Shown here: positions 31,683 through 41,100 of the stretch, piece by piece
Numbering within the stretch: the stretch's first letter is position 1
How the letters are laid out: each line of letters starts with the position of its first letter
Origin: CALMKX01 sp036274895
Lineage (GTDB): Bacteria > Acidobacteriota > Thermoanaerobaculia > Multivoradales > SZUA-115
NCBI GenBank assembly: GCA_036274895.1
Contig: DASUEU010000048.1
Coordinates: forward strand, 1-48,229
Direction of reading: 5' to 3'
DNA length: 48,229 bases
Position numbers and translations under genes: made by a program
The notes under the pieces: model-generated
Database searches by the model: none
What the model was told of the DNA's origin: nothing
Seen by the model: only the letters and a program-made list of their open reading frames with translations

Positions 31683-34172
31683 ATGAGACCGCTGCTCGCC
31701 GCGCTGCTCGTGGCCGCTCTCGTTCCGGCAACACCCCTCGCCGGCCGCCTCCGCGCCAGTCTCGACCACCTGGTCGGAGACCTCCGGCTCGCCCTGCGGG
31801 GGCTGGGCAGGAGCCCGGGCTTCGTGGTGACCTCCCTGCTCACCCTGGCACTCACCCTCGGCGCCCTGGCCACGGTGCTCAACCTGGCGAGCGGCCTGTT
31901 CTTCCGCCCCTTGCCGGTCGAGCGGGCGGAGAGCCTGGTGGAGGTCTCGGTCACCCGCGGCCAGGGCACCGAGCTGGCCCCGATCTCCCACCCGGACTTC
32001 GTCCGCCTGCGCGAGCGGGCCACCACCCTCGAGGACCTCGCCGCCCATTACTCGACAGCGCCGCTGTTCGTGCGGGTCGGCGAGCGGGCCGCCGAGCTCA
32101 ACGGAGCGGTGGTCTCCGCCAACTTCTTCCCGCTGCTCGGGCTCGAGCCCTCCCTCGGCCGCTTCTTCGCTCAGGCCGAGGACAGCGTGCCGAACCGCGA
32201 CGCCGTCGCAGTGCTCGGCTGGGAGCTCTGGCAGAGCTGGTTCGGGGGCTCGCCCGAGGTGGTCGGCCGGACGCTTTCGATCAACGACCGCACCTTCACC
32301 GTGATCGGCGTCGCCCCGCGCGGCTTCGACGGTGTGACGGCTTCCCCTTCCCTGCTCTACCTGCCGACCATGACCCTCGCCACAGGCTACCGGTGGTGCG
32401 CGGATGCCCTCGCCGCCGACTGCACCATCCTGCGGATGATCGGCCGGCTGAAGCCGGGCCGGCGGGTGACCGAAGCCGCGGCCGAGATGGCGGCCCTGGT
32501 GCCCGAGGGCTGGAACCGAGAGGGCGGCCACGACCTCGGCTTGACCGTCCGCCTCTACCGGGGCACCCTCGCCGGCCCTGAGGAAGCGCGGCTGATGAGG
32601 CTCCTCGCCCTCTTCGCCGGCCTGCTGATCGCCGTGGGCACGGCGAACCTGGCCGGGCTGGCGCTCGTCCGCGGCACGGCGCGGGCGCGGGAGCTGGCCA
32701 TCCGCATCGCCCTCGGCGCCGGGCGGACGCGGCTCCTCGGGCAGCTTCTGGCCGAGTCCCTCCTGCTCGGCCTCGGCGGCGGAGCCCTCGGCACCCTGCT
32801 CGCGCTCGGCACGACCCGGCTTCTCGAGGCCCTGTTCTACGCCTCGGACTCGGCCGGCCGGCCCCTGCGCTTCGACTTCCGCCCCGAGCCGTGGGCCCTC
32901 GCCGCACTGCTCGGCGCCGCGGTCCTGGTGGCTCTGCTCTACGGCGGAGCTGCCGGCCTGCGCGCGGTCCGCGGCGGCATGGCCGAGAGCCTGCGCAGCC
33001 GCTCCGGTGGCGGCCGATCCCGCCTCGGTCGGTGGCTGGTGGGGCTCCAGGCCGCCCTGGCCGTGGCCCTGGTGGCGTTGGCGGGGATGGTCGCGGCCAG
33101 CGCGCGCACCGTGGTCTCCGGCGGCGGGCTCGAGCCGGAACGGGTCGCCCTCCTGCGGCTCCGGCCCCGCCTCCTCGGTGAGTCGCCGGAGCGTGCCCAG
33201 GCCTACCTCCGCCGCGTCGCGGCCCGTCTCGAGGGAGTGCCAGGGGTGGAGTCGGTGACCCTGATCGGCACCGGCGTCGTGCTCCAGGGGCTCAGCAGCC
33301 GGGTGGCCCGTACCGAGTGGGCCGATCCGGACGCACAGGCCCTCGAGTCCGGCTTCATCGAGGTCGGGCCCCGCTACTTCGAGACTCTGGGAACCCCAGT
33401 CCTCGCGGGCCGAGCGCTCGAAGCCGGCGATACGACGCAGGCTCCGCCGGTGGCCGTGGTCAACCAGACCCTGGCCACCCGGCTCTGGCCGGAGGGGGCG
33501 GTGCTGGGGCGCCAGCTCCTGGTGGCGGGCCGAGAGCACCAGGTGGTCGGCGTGGTGGCGGACGTGCCCTTCGACAGCCGAGCCCAGGCAGCCCGGCCCT
33601 ACGTCTTCATCCCCTTCTGGCAGAACCCCGAGCAGGTCGACGCTCGACTGGCGGTCCGCGTGGCCGGGGAGGCGGCGGCCATCCTCCCGACCCTGGTGCG
33701 AGAGGTGAGCCAGGAAGACCCGCGGGTGCCGGTGAGCGAGATCTTCCCTCTCGACCGCCAGCTGGCCGGGCGCTTCCGCCCCGTGCGCATGACGGCAACC
33801 TTCCTCGGCTACGCAGCGGTCCTCGCCCTGCTCCTGGCGGTCCTGGGCCTCTACAGCACCCTCGCCGCCGCGGTCGCCCGCCGCACCCGGGAGATCGCCG
33901 TCCGCCGCGCCGTCGGTGCCCGGGCTGCCACGGTCCTGGTGATGGTGCTGCGCGACGGCATGACGGTGGTGGCTGCCGGTGTCGGCTGCGGGCTCCTGCT
34001 CGCCTTCGGCAGCGCTCGACTGCTCCAGCACTTCCTCTACGGGTCGGCGACGGACGGGCTCTGCTTCACCTTCGCGGGCCTGGCGATGGCCGTGGCTGGC
34101 CTGGCGGCCTGCTGGCTGCCGGCTCGCCGCGCGGCAGCGGTCGAGCCGGCCCTGGCGCTGCGGGAGCAGTAG
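31683..34172 (+). CDS. ADOP-type ABC transporter permease with a signal-peptide-like N-terminus
   Basis: The protein has 829 residues. From LRLALRGLGRSPGFVVTSLL the protein is a normal ADOP/MacB permease: helix, periplasmic domain, FtsX domain near 300-420, then a second set ending near 825. Instead of the usual helical prefix domain, residues 1-21 read MRPLLAALLVAALVPATPLA. This matches the signal peptide of the DinB protein at 35228 (MRPLIAALILATLVPATPLA). The first 57 coding bases differ at about seven positions, and the 40 bases before the ATG are also similar. The start region therefore appears to have been duplicated. No PadR gene or ATPase gene is adjacent. GAGGGAG precedes the ATG. 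Confidence 0.88.
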   Translation: MRPLLAALLVAALVPATPLAGRLRASLDHLVGDLRLALRGLGRSPGFVVTSLLTLALTLGALATVLNLASGLFFRPLPVERAESLVEVSVTRGQGTELAPISHPDFVRLRERATTLEDLAAHYSTAPLFVRVGERAAELNGAVVSANFFPLLGLEPSLGRFFAQAEDSVPNRDAVAVLGWELWQSWFGGSPEVVGRTLSINDRTFTVIGVAPRGFDGVTASPSLLYLPTMTLATGYRWCADALAADCTILRMIGRLKPGRRVTEAAAEMAALVPEGWNREGGHDLGLTVRLYRGTLAGPEEARLMRLLALFAGLLIAVGTANLAGLALVRGTARARELAIRIALGAGRTRLLGQLLAESLLLGLGGGALGTLLALGTTRLLEALFYASDSAGRPLRFDFRPEPWALAALLGAAVLVALLYGGAAGLRAVRGGMAESLRSRSGGGRSRLGRWLVGLQAALAVALVALAGMVAASARTVVSGGGLEPERVALLRLRPRLLGESPERAQAYLRRVAARLEGVPGVESVTLIGTGVVLQGLSSRVARTEWADPDAQALESGFIEVGPRYFETLGTPVLAGRALEAGDTTQAPPVAVVNQTLATRLWPEGAVLGRQLLVAGREHQVVGVVADVPFDSRAQAARPYVFIPFWQNPEQVDARLAVRVAGEAAAILPTLVREVSQEDPRVPVSEIFPLDRQLAGRFRPVRMTATFLGYAAVLALLLAVLGLYSTLAAAVARRTREIAVRRAVGARAATVLVMVLRDGMTVVAAGVGCGLLLAFGSARLLQHFLYGSATDGLCFTFAGLAMAVAGLAACWLPARRAAAVEPALALREQ

Positions 34173-34185
34173 CTAAGCCCCTTCG

Positions 34186-34207
34186 CCGAACCCGCTGGCA
34201 CCTCGGG
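34186..34207. repeat. Degenerate CTGGCACC-type repeat
   Basis: CCGAACCCGCTGGCACCTCG lies between the permease stop and the P-loop kinase start. The right half matches the family and the left half has decayed. Confidence 0.55.
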
Positions 34208-34230
34208 TGCCCTTAGAATCGACGTCCACC

Positions 34231-35121
34231 ATGTCCCTCTACCTGATGTGCGGAATGGCCTTCTCCGGCAAGTCCACCCTGGCCGGGGCCCTGGCCCGGC
34301 ATCTCGGCGCCGAGGTCGTGAGCCTGGACGCGATCAACGATGCGCGGGGGCTCGCCGGCGGCCTGGGCATCCCCGAGGCGGAGTGGGCCCGCACCCACCA
34401 CGAAGCCCTCGGCCAGCTGGAGGGACTGCTCGGGACCGGCAGCTCGGTGATCATCGACGACACCAACTGCTTCCGCTTCCTCCGCGACGCCTATCGCGCC
34501 GTGGCCGACCGCCACGGCCTCCCCACTACCGTGATCTACCTCGACCGGCCCCTCGAGCTGCTGCTCGCGCGCATCGAGGAGAACGAGGCGACCCAGGCCC
34601 GGCCCGCGATCGCGGCGGCGGTCCTCACCGACCTGGCTTTGAAGTTCGAACCCCCCGGGCCGGACGAGCAGGTCCTCAACGTGCCGCCGGACGCTTCGGT
34701 CGATGAGTGGGTGGCCCGGACCTTCCCGGCCCCGGCCGGCTTCAGCTACGTGTGGGAGTTCGAGGTGCCCCCGGCGCACTCGGCCGAGTTCGAGCGGCAC
34801 TATGGCCCGGCTGGCACCTGGGCTCGGCTCTTCCACCAGGCCGCCGGCTACCTGGGCACGCTGCTCTTGCGCGACCTCACCACGCCCGGCCGCTACCTCA
34901 CGGTCGATCGCTGGCGAAGCGAGGCCGCCTACCGCGCCTTCCGGCAGCGCTTCGCCCAGGAGTACGAGGATCTCGACCGCCGCTGCGAGCACCTGACCAC
35001 GAGCGAGCGCCAGCTGGGCAGCTTCACCGAGCCGAGGGGGCCAGCCGCGCCGCCGGCCGAGGATTCCGGAGCCCCGCTCCCGGAGGCCGGTGTGGGCGGG
35101 CCGGGAGCGAGGTTGGGGTGA
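34231..35121 (+). CDS. P-loop kinase fused to an antibiotic-biosynthesis-monooxygenase-like domain
   Basis: The protein has 296 residues. Residues 1-165 are a small P-loop kinase of the AAA_33/zeta-like type: Walker A GMAFSGKS (8-15), LDAINDARGL after strand 2, and VIIDDTNCFRFLRDAYR, in which Asp residues form the Walker B-like site. LARIEENEATQARPA is the lid. Residues 172-275 (FSYVWEFEVPPAHSAEFERH, LLLRDLTTPGRYLTVDRW) resemble the ABM ferredoxin-like fold. ATG 34231 places the first strand at the N-terminus; the upstream ATG 34207 overlaps the repeat. Kinases of this group phosphorylate small molecules such as nucleotide-sugars or antibiotics. The fusion is unusual. The tail of 25 residues is Pro/Gly-rich. 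Confidence 0.75.
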   Translation: MSLYLMCGMAFSGKSTLAGALARHLGAEVVSLDAINDARGLAGGLGIPEAEWARTHHEALGQLEGLLGTGSSVIIDDTNCFRFLRDAYRAVADRHGLPTTVIYLDRPLELLLARIEENEATQARPAIAAAVLTDLALKFEPPGPDEQVLNVPPDASVDEWVARTFPAPAGFSYVWEFEVPPAHSAEFERHYGPAGTWARLFHQAAGYLGTLLLRDLTTPGRYLTVDRWRSEAAYRAFRQRFAQEYEDLDRRCEHLTTSERQLGSFTEPRGPAAPPAEDSGAPLPEAGVGGPGARLG

Positions 35122-35136
35122 GGGCCGAAGGCTCGC

Positions 35137-35158
35137 TCCCGAAGTGCCTGGCACCTCG
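35137..35158. repeat. Intergenic palindromic repeat, GCCTGGCACC type
   Basis: TCCCGAAGTGCCTGGCACCT followed by CG, 16 bases after the kinase-ABM stop. It is the closest copy to the right half of the pair at 11462. Confidence 0.7.
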
Positions 35159-35227
35159 TGAAGAGCTGCTCGCACGGCCCGACCGCGGTATCCTCCCGCC
35201 AACGGTACCTAGCCAAGGAGGCATCTC

Positions 35228-35773
35228 ATGAGACCACTGATCGCCGCGCTGATCTTGGCCACCCTCGTTCCGGCAACGCCCCTCGCCGCCGCCGACGCAC
35301 CGTCCGAGGTGGCCGGGCTCAAAGCCGACCTGATCGCCAACCTCACCGACGCCGAGAACAAGCTGGTCGGTCTGGCCGAGGCCACACCCCAGGACAAGTT
35401 CGGCTGGCGCCCCACCCCCGAGGTGCGCACAACCGCCCAGGTCTATCTGCACGTTGCCGGCGGTCTCTACTTCCTCTCGAACCTGCTCGGTGCTCCCCGC
35501 CCCGAGGCCGTGCCCAAGGACATCGAGGCCCTCACCGACAAAGCCGAGGTGATCGCCGCCCTCAAGGTCGGCTTCGCCCACGCCCGGCAGGTGATCGAGT
35601 CCGCCCCGGAGAGCGCGGTGGCGGGCAAGGTCAAGGTGCCCTGGGGCGAGATGACCTACCGCGGGATCCTGATCGCCCTCGCCACGCACACTCACGAGCA
35701 CCTCGGCCAGGCCATCGCCTACGCCCGCTCCGTCGGAGTGGTGCCGCCCTGGAGCGCGGGGGGCGTGTCATGA
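35228..35773 (+). CDS. Exported DinB-family protein
   Basis: The protein has 181 residues. The signal peptide occupies 1-21 (MRPLIAALILATLVPATPLA). The mature part is a four-helix DinB/YfiT-like bundle: VAGLKADLIANLTDAENKLV, FGWRPTPEVRTTAQVYLHVA and GILIALATHTHEHLGQAIAY. His residues in VYLHV and THTHEHLGQ are the usual metal ligands. Bacterial DinB proteins include thiol-dependent transferases and others without known activity; export is uncommon outside Acidobacteriota and Bacteroidota. GGAGG lies seven bases before the ATG. The stop overlaps the VOC gene (ATGA), so the pair is coupled. The start region is duplicated at the permease gene 31683. Confidence 0.9.
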   Translation: MRPLIAALILATLVPATPLAAADAPSEVAGLKADLIANLTDAENKLVGLAEATPQDKFGWRPTPEVRTTAQVYLHVAGGLYFLSNLLGAPRPEAVPKDIEALTDKAEVIAALKVGFAHARQVIESAPESAVAGKVKVPWGEMTYRGILIALATHTHEHLGQAIAYARSVGVVPPWSAGGVS

Positions 35774-36168
35774 AGCTCGAGGCCCTCACCCCGATGCTGC
35801 GCACCTGGGACCTGCCCGGGACGCTCGCCTTCTACCGGGACGTCCTCGGCTTCACCTGCAACGCTGCGAGCGAGGAGTGGGGCTGGGCGTCGCTGGCGCG
35901 GGACAGCGTCGAGATCATGCTCGCCAGCCCCAACCAGCACGTGGGGGACACCGCCCCCGCCTTCACCGGCTCCCTCTACTTCCGCACCGACGACGTGGAA
36001 GCTCTCTGGCGCGAGCTACGGGACCGCGCCCGCGTCTGCTACCCCCTCGAGACCTTTGACTACGGCATGCGCGAGTTCGCGATCTACGACCCGAACGGCT
36101 ACCTGCTCCAGTTCGGCCAGCCGGTGGCGGCCGGGCACGACGTGACCACCATCGGGCCGGCAGGCTAG
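35770..36168 (+). CDS. VOC-family (glyoxalase/bleomycin resistance-like) protein
   Basis: The protein has 132 residues, one complete vicinal oxygen chelate domain. MLRTWDLPGTLAFYRDVLGF opens the first beta-alpha-beta-beta-beta unit, SVEIMLASPNQ follows, and SLYFRTDDVEALWRELRDRA begins the second. FAIYDPNGYLLQFGQPV contains the final metal-ligand position (Glu in most members is Gln here, so catalysis is uncertain). These proteins include dioxygenases, glyoxalases and binding proteins that confer resistance. It overlaps the DinB stop by 4 bases. Its own stop overlaps that of the convergent winged-helix regulator gene. Confidence 0.88.
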   Translation: MKLEALTPMLRTWDLPGTLAFYRDVLGFTCNAASEEWGWASLARDSVEIMLASPNQHVGDTAPAFTGSLYFRTDDVEALWRELRDRARVCYPLETFDYGMREFAIYDPNGYLLQFGQPVAAGHDVTTIGPAG

Positions 36169-36674
36169 GCCCGCCGGGGCGACGGCCGGCCCTCGGAGCG
36201 CAGCCACCAGGCGAAGCCGAGGCAGGCCAGGGCGACCATCAGCGTCGTCCCCCCGCTGAGCGACCGAGGCGGCGGGCCCGCGGGCGCGAGCTGCTCCAAT
36301 GCCGGGATCCTCTTGGGCGGGGCCGCCGCCACCGGGGCGATGAAGCGATAGCCCCGGCGATGGAGGGTCTGGATGTAGGTCGGGGCGGCGGCATCATCAC
36401 CCAGGGCGTGGCGCACCAGGGAGATCGCCTCCGCGACCACGGCCTCGGAGACGAAGGCCCCTTTCCAGACCTCATCGATCAGGGCGCGCTTGGTCACCAG
36501 GTTGCCGGCCCGGTCCAGCAGGACGCCGAGAGTCGCCAGCGAGCGCGGCGGCAAGGCGACCTCTCGCCCTTCGCAGACCAGGAAGCCGTTGGCGCGGTCA
36601 AAACAGAAAGGGCCGAAGCACAATCGCGACGGCACTACGGGTAACAGCGGCAGGGGGCTCGGATCGCTCATCAT
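36165..36674 (-). CDS. Winged-helix (OmpR/CadC-type) regulator with C-terminal membrane anchor
   Basis: The protein has 169 residues. Residues 20-115 are the OmpR/PhoB-type DNA-binding domain: FCFDRANGFLVCEGREVALP, SLATLGVLLDRAGNLVTKRA, LIDEVWKGAFVSEAVVAEAI, SLVRHALGDDAAAPTYIQTL, HRRGYRFIAPV. No receiver is present. A Pro/Ala-rich linker is followed by a single hydrophobic segment, TTLMVALACLGFAWWL, so the protein is anchored in the membrane like CadC/ToxR but with almost no periplasmic part. Acidobacteriota have many such regulators fused to TPR or WD domains; this one is truncated by comparison. ATG 36674 or 36671 (MMSD) is likely; no clear ribosome-binding site is seen. Confidence 0.83.
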   Translation of the reverse strand: MMSDPSPLPLLPVVPSRLCFGPFCFDRANGFLVCEGREVALPPRSLATLGVLLDRAGNLVTKRALIDEVWKGAFVSEAVVAEAISLVRHALGDDAAAPTYIQTLHRRGYRFIAPVAAAPPKRIPALEQLAPAGPPPRSLSGGTTLMVALACLGFAWWLRSEGRPSPRRA

Positions 36675-36815
36675 CGGCGACCCGGTTTTGCAAGTCCGGT
36701 TCCGCTTTGCCGGCCCAGCGGTCGCGAGACCCGCCGGGGCGGGCAAAGTGCCTTCTGGCGGCCTCTTTCCTTCCTTCCCGGCTCGCTCGCGGCCACCGGC
36801 ACCGAGAGCACGAGG

Positions 36816-36860
36816 CCCTCGCCGTGCGCGGTTTCGCGCGCGGCGAGGGCGAAACCGCGC
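36816..36860. repeat. Two interleaved perfect inverted repeats (pseudoknot-capable)
   Basis: CCCTCGCCG (36816-36824) pairs with CGGCGAGGG (36841-36849), and GCGCGGTTTCGC (36826-36837) pairs with GCGAAACCGCGC (36849-36860). The arms alternate A-B-A'-B', sharing one base, so RNA from either strand could form either stem, or both as a pseudoknot. The site lies 19 bases beyond the stop of the last gene of the RHS operon, within its 3' region. Confidence 0.7.
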
Positions 36861-36878
36861 GCGAACGGGCGCCGGTCT

Positions 36879-38132
36879 TCAGTAGGTCAAGACGTAGAGA
36901 CCGCTGCTGTTGTGCACGATCTCCATGAACGCCTGGCCGTAGCGGGCGGTCATGTCGTAGATCGCGCTGAAGCCATCGGTCGAGGAGCAGGTCACGATCG
37001 GCAGGACGGGAGGAACCGGATCGGGGCCCCAGAAGGCGCAGGACGAAGAAGCCGAGCCCACCGGTTTGAACTTCGCGGGAGCGACCCACCAGGAGAGGGA
37101 GACGCCGTCGTAGGTCACCAGGTTGACCGCCCCCTTGTTGCTGTTGCTCGACTGGTTGAGGAGATTGACCCGCGCCCCGTTGAGGTAGTAGCGGTAGCGG
37201 AACTCCCGCCCGGTGCGGTTCGGATAGGGCGTCAGATGGGGCAGGATCAGCGCCGCCCGCGCCGGGGTGGGGCCGTTGACGAAGTTGAGCAGGTTGGTGA
37301 TCTCCGCCGCGGTCGCCCCGCAGGCGCCCTCGGGCAGGTTGGTGGTGTAGGCACGGCCACCGTACAGCGTGCTCATCAGCTTGGTGACCCAGTTGCCGAG
37401 ATAGTTGTTGTACTTCCGGTTCGTCACGCCCAGGCACCAGGTCAGGAGGCTGTGGTTGGCTGTGCCTTCGACCCAGCCACCCATGTTGGGATCTGGATTC
37501 GTGTAGCTGATCGGATCGGACGAAGAACGATCGGCCGGATGGTGCACGAAGAGGCCCGTGTAGCCGCTGGCGTCGATGTAGTTGCGGGTCACCTCCGCGC
37601 TGTTGACCCGGAAGCGGATCTGGCTGGGCCGCGAGGGGGTGGCCGCCAGCGCCATCCGGGCGAGGGTCGCCTTGAGGTATTGCTTGGAGTCGTTGCGCAG
37701 GGCGTCGTAGGCGGTGCCGGGGTGATCCATGGCGTGCTTGTGGACGGCCAGGGCCGCGGCCCAGTTCCAGGCGTGATAGACGATGCTGGCGTTCTCGGTG
37801 CCGTTCAGGCTCCAGCCGTTCTGTCCTCGGAGCCAGGGAGTCAGCACGCTGGTCGGCTGGTCGTGATTGATCACCTGGGCGGTGTAGAGCTCGATCGGCC
37901 AGTTGCCGGAACCGGCCGGTGGGCTCGAGATGTTGGAGAGGCAGGTGGACATCTGTTCCGGCGTCATGCGCACACCGACGGCGGCCATCTCGAGCGCCAC
38001 CCGGCCGCGCGCCTCACAAGCGCTCGGCACCTCGGCGCTGGTGAGGTTGCGAGTGGTGGTATGAGCCAGTGCCGGGACGGTCCCGAGCAGCAGGATCAGG
38101 CTGAAGGTCGAACCGATCTGTTTTCCGGTCAT
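36879..38132 (-). CDS. Exported protein of unknown type at the end of the RHS operon
   Basis: The protein has 417 residues. The signal peptide is residues 1-23 (FSLILLLGTVPALAHTTT). The first half is helical: ACEARGRVALEMAAVGVRMT, YHAWNWAAALAVHKHAMDHP, QYLKATLARMALAATPSRPS. The second half has many aromatic residues and Asn, with pairs of Cys (MSTCLSNI, LTWCLGV, EGACGAT, SSCAFWG, IVTCSS). No motif identifies a family; the helical part could be an alpha/alpha toroid. It begins 27 bases after the RHS stop and is likely co-transcribed. Being exported and 417 residues long, it is unlike a typical immunity protein, but its position makes a functional link to the RHS protein probable. Confidence 0.55.
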   Translation of the reverse strand: MTGKQIGSTFSLILLLGTVPALAHTTTRNLTSAEVPSACEARGRVALEMAAVGVRMTPEQMSTCLSNISSPPAGSGNWPIELYTAQVINHDQPTSVLTPWLRGQNGWSLNGTENASIVYHAWNWAAALAVHKHAMDHPGTAYDALRNDSKQYLKATLARMALAATPSRPSQIRFRVNSAEVTRNYIDASGYTGLFVHHPADRSSSDPISYTNPDPNMGGWVEGTANHSLLTWCLGVTNRKYNNYLGNWVTKLMSTLYGGRAYTTNLPEGACGATAAEITNLLNFVNGPTPARAALILPHLTPYPNRTGREFRYRYYLNGARVNLLNQSSNSNKGAVNLVTYDGVSLSWWVAPAKFKPVGSASSSCAFWGPDPVPPVLPIVTCSSTDGFSAIYDMTARYGQAFMEIVHNSSGLYVLTY

Positions 38133-38159
38133 GAGCGATTCCTTTCTGGCGCTCGTAGG

Positions 38160-41100
38160 TCAGTTATCGGGCGTGGCGCCCGGAGAAGGCAGCTGGTCGA
38201 AGACGATCACGTGAGCGTCCCGCGCGGCCGGGCCGGAAGCCTTTCTCTCTGCATCGAAACGGCCATAGACCGTGGCCGGCTTGTGGGCGCCCTGGTAGAG
38301 ATCGCGGAGGTTCCGGTCGAGCGACGGGCTGCCGGTCATCCCGCCGTTGGCCGCCGCGGCCGAGCTCAAGGCATCGATCACCGTCGTCAAGCAGTTGTTG
38401 GACCGCACCTCGTAGTCTTCCCGGGTGCGGTACTGCACCATCCCGTCCTCATCGTTGCCATCCTCGATGCGGCTCCCCAAGGGGCCCTTGAGCTCATCGA
38501 ACTGCTCGAGCAGCGCCTGCTCGAACTCCGCGGACGTGTCATAGACCTTGGCGAGCGCCGGGTTGTTCTTGGTCTGGTCCGCAACGTAGGCATCGAAGTC
38601 GCGGTGGAAACGGAGGACTCCCTTGCCGTTGCCAGGCATGTGGGACAGACCTTCATAGGGACCGAAGTCGACCGTGATGTCGTACATGCCATCCCGCTGG
38701 ATCCTCACTGCTGCATGGCCGAAGTTGGGCCCTTCGTTGCTGCGCACGAAGACCGTGGTGGTTCGGCCGTCCGGATCGAGGTACTTGAGGGGGTTGCCGC
38801 GCACGTAGGCGTAGCGGTTCCAGCTCTGGGCGATCGCCGGGTCGCCGCCCACCGGATCCGGGCTCAGGAAGCGTCCGTTCACCGGCGAGTAGTACCGCGC
38901 GTGGAAATAGTCGAGGAAGTGGCCGTCGCGCTCGTGCCCGGTGAAGTCCAGGGTCACGTCGTCGTACATCGGCTCGGGAAACTCCTGGCCGAAGGGGAAG
39001 TACCGCCGAAGGGCGTACGAGCTGCCGCTCGCCGTGGTCATCTGGCGGGGCGTTCCCAGATGATCCGGGTGCAGATGCAGCAGGTTCGGGCCGACCGTCC
39101 CGGGTGATTGGGTGGCGAGCAGAGTCGCCCCGCGATAGACGTAGTCGCGGTGCCAGGCCGTGGTCCCCTGGTCCAGCCTCCACGTCGCCACTCGCAGCAC
39201 CCGCCCGTCCTCGTCACGCGGCGTGAGCGTCAGGTCGAAGTCCTCGGCATCCTCACAGCCTCCGGTGCAGCGCAGCGTGGCGAAGCGCTCGTTGTCCGCG
39301 TCGTAGAGGAAAAACTGCCGCTCGGAGACCACCAGTGCGCCGGACTGCTCGTTGCCGACGGCGAGCTCCTTCATCTGGTCGAGCACGTCGAAGCGGGCCC
39401 GGGCTTCGACCCCGCTGCGGCTCCAGGAGGTGGCGTTGCCGGCGAGGTCGTAGGCGTAGAGGCCCGAGCGGTTGGTACCGGTGTCGGGGTTGAGCTGGAC
39501 CGTGCCCCAGAAGTGGGAGGTGGCGAGGGTCTGGAGGTTGCCGACGGGGTCCCAGGTCGCGCTCTGGGTGCCATCGTCGTTGCCGTTCTCGAGCTTCGCG
39601 GCGACCAGGCGGGAGAGGCGATCGTAGCTGTAGGAATCGCCGCCGATCTTCGCGATGTTGCCCTCGGTGTCGTACTGGTAGACCCCGGTGGTCCAGCCCC
39701 GGTCGGTCGAAATCTCCGCCGGCCGCTGCATCTGGCTGGGGTCCTGGGTCTGGGTGTAGGTCACCCCGTTGCCGTGCAGCACCTGATGGACCAGGCCCGA
39801 GGGCCAGTAGCGGATGGTGGCCAGAGAGGTGCTGCTGCCACCCTCCCCCACCGAGCTGAGAACGTCCTGGCGGTAGCCGTAGCGCACCGTGCGGTCCGGC
39901 TCCCCGCCGCCCGGGCAGTGCAGGTAGCGACAGTCCGGGTAGATCGTCGCGCTCGGCCGCCCCAGCTCGTTGACCTCTCGCAGGGCCTCGAAGCCCACCA
40001 GGCGGTGGTCGAGACCGAGGCGCACTTGCCGCTCGGAGAGCGCACCGTCGAGGCCCCGGTAGCGGAAGGTCTCGGTGAGTACGTAGTCGAGCTCGTCGGC
40101 GTCGTCAACGTTGTCCGGGTGGACCCGCGGGGCCAGCCAGTTGTGGCGCCGGCGCTGGTAGAGCTTGCCCTCGGCCCGCTCGCTGCCCTGGGCGGCGAGG
40201 GCGTCCATGCCGTGGTAGAAGGTCTCGATCAAGGGCCGCAGGTCGCCGCTCTCGGTGGGATAGCCCACCCAGGTCAGCCGCCGCGCCGGGTCGTAGCGAT
40301 AAAGGCGGACCATCCGGTCGTTGCCGCCCTGGCGCACGGCGCGCCGGGTCATGTTCCCCGCGGCGTCGTACTCGAAGCGTTCGAGCCGGCCGGCCAGCTC
40401 CGGGTGGCTGGCGCTGGTGAGCAGGCCCCGACCGTCGAAAGTGAAGGTGCGGGTCTGGCCGCAGGCCGAGCCATTGGGCTCGAGGCAGACCCGCGTCAGC
40501 CGGCCGGCCGGGTCGTAGTCGTAGGCGGCCTTCACCCCACCGCCACAGCTGGCGGCCCCCGCCGACTCGTTGGCGCCCTGGCACACCGAGCGCAGGCGAC
40601 CGAGGCCGTCGAGCACCGAGAAGTTGGCGCTCGCCTGCTCCACCACCTGGCCGGACTGTTCGCCGCTGGCCACCCGGGTCAGGACCCGCTGCAGCCGGTC
40701 GCCGGTGTAGGTGGTGAGGATCTCCTTGCCGTCGGGTAGCACGGTCCGCCCCGGGCGGCCGAAGGTGTCGAAGTCGGTGTACAGGGTCCGGCCGGCCGGC
40801 GTGTCCCCTTGCCAATGCCAGGTCGACTCCTCGGTCATCCAGCCGATCTGCCGGTAGGCCTGGGTGCGGTTGGCCAGTCGGTAGCCGTTCGAGGTATCGG
40901 CCGGCCGACGCGCCTGCTCGAAGGTCTGCCGGCCGAAGCCGTCGAAGCGCAGCTCGCTGCGCACCAGCAGCTGGGAGTTGGGGCAGCCCACGGCGCCGTT
41001 CGGGCAGACTCGCATCTCGACCTCGGCGCCGGTGGTGGCTCCCGGGGTGGCTCCCGGCAGGCGGTAGACGACCTCGTTGCGGGCGCCGTCTGGAGTGGTC

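Noticed and set aside
31314..34031. A 905-codon minus-strand open frame opposite the second permease
   Set aside because: Composition is dominated by Gly, Gln, His and Glu, typical of an antisense shadow, whereas the plus-strand frame has clear MacB/FtsX domains.
36879..38132. Immunity protein for the RHS domain
   Set aside because: Position fits, but it has 417 residues and its own Sec signal, so it is left as an exported protein of unknown type.
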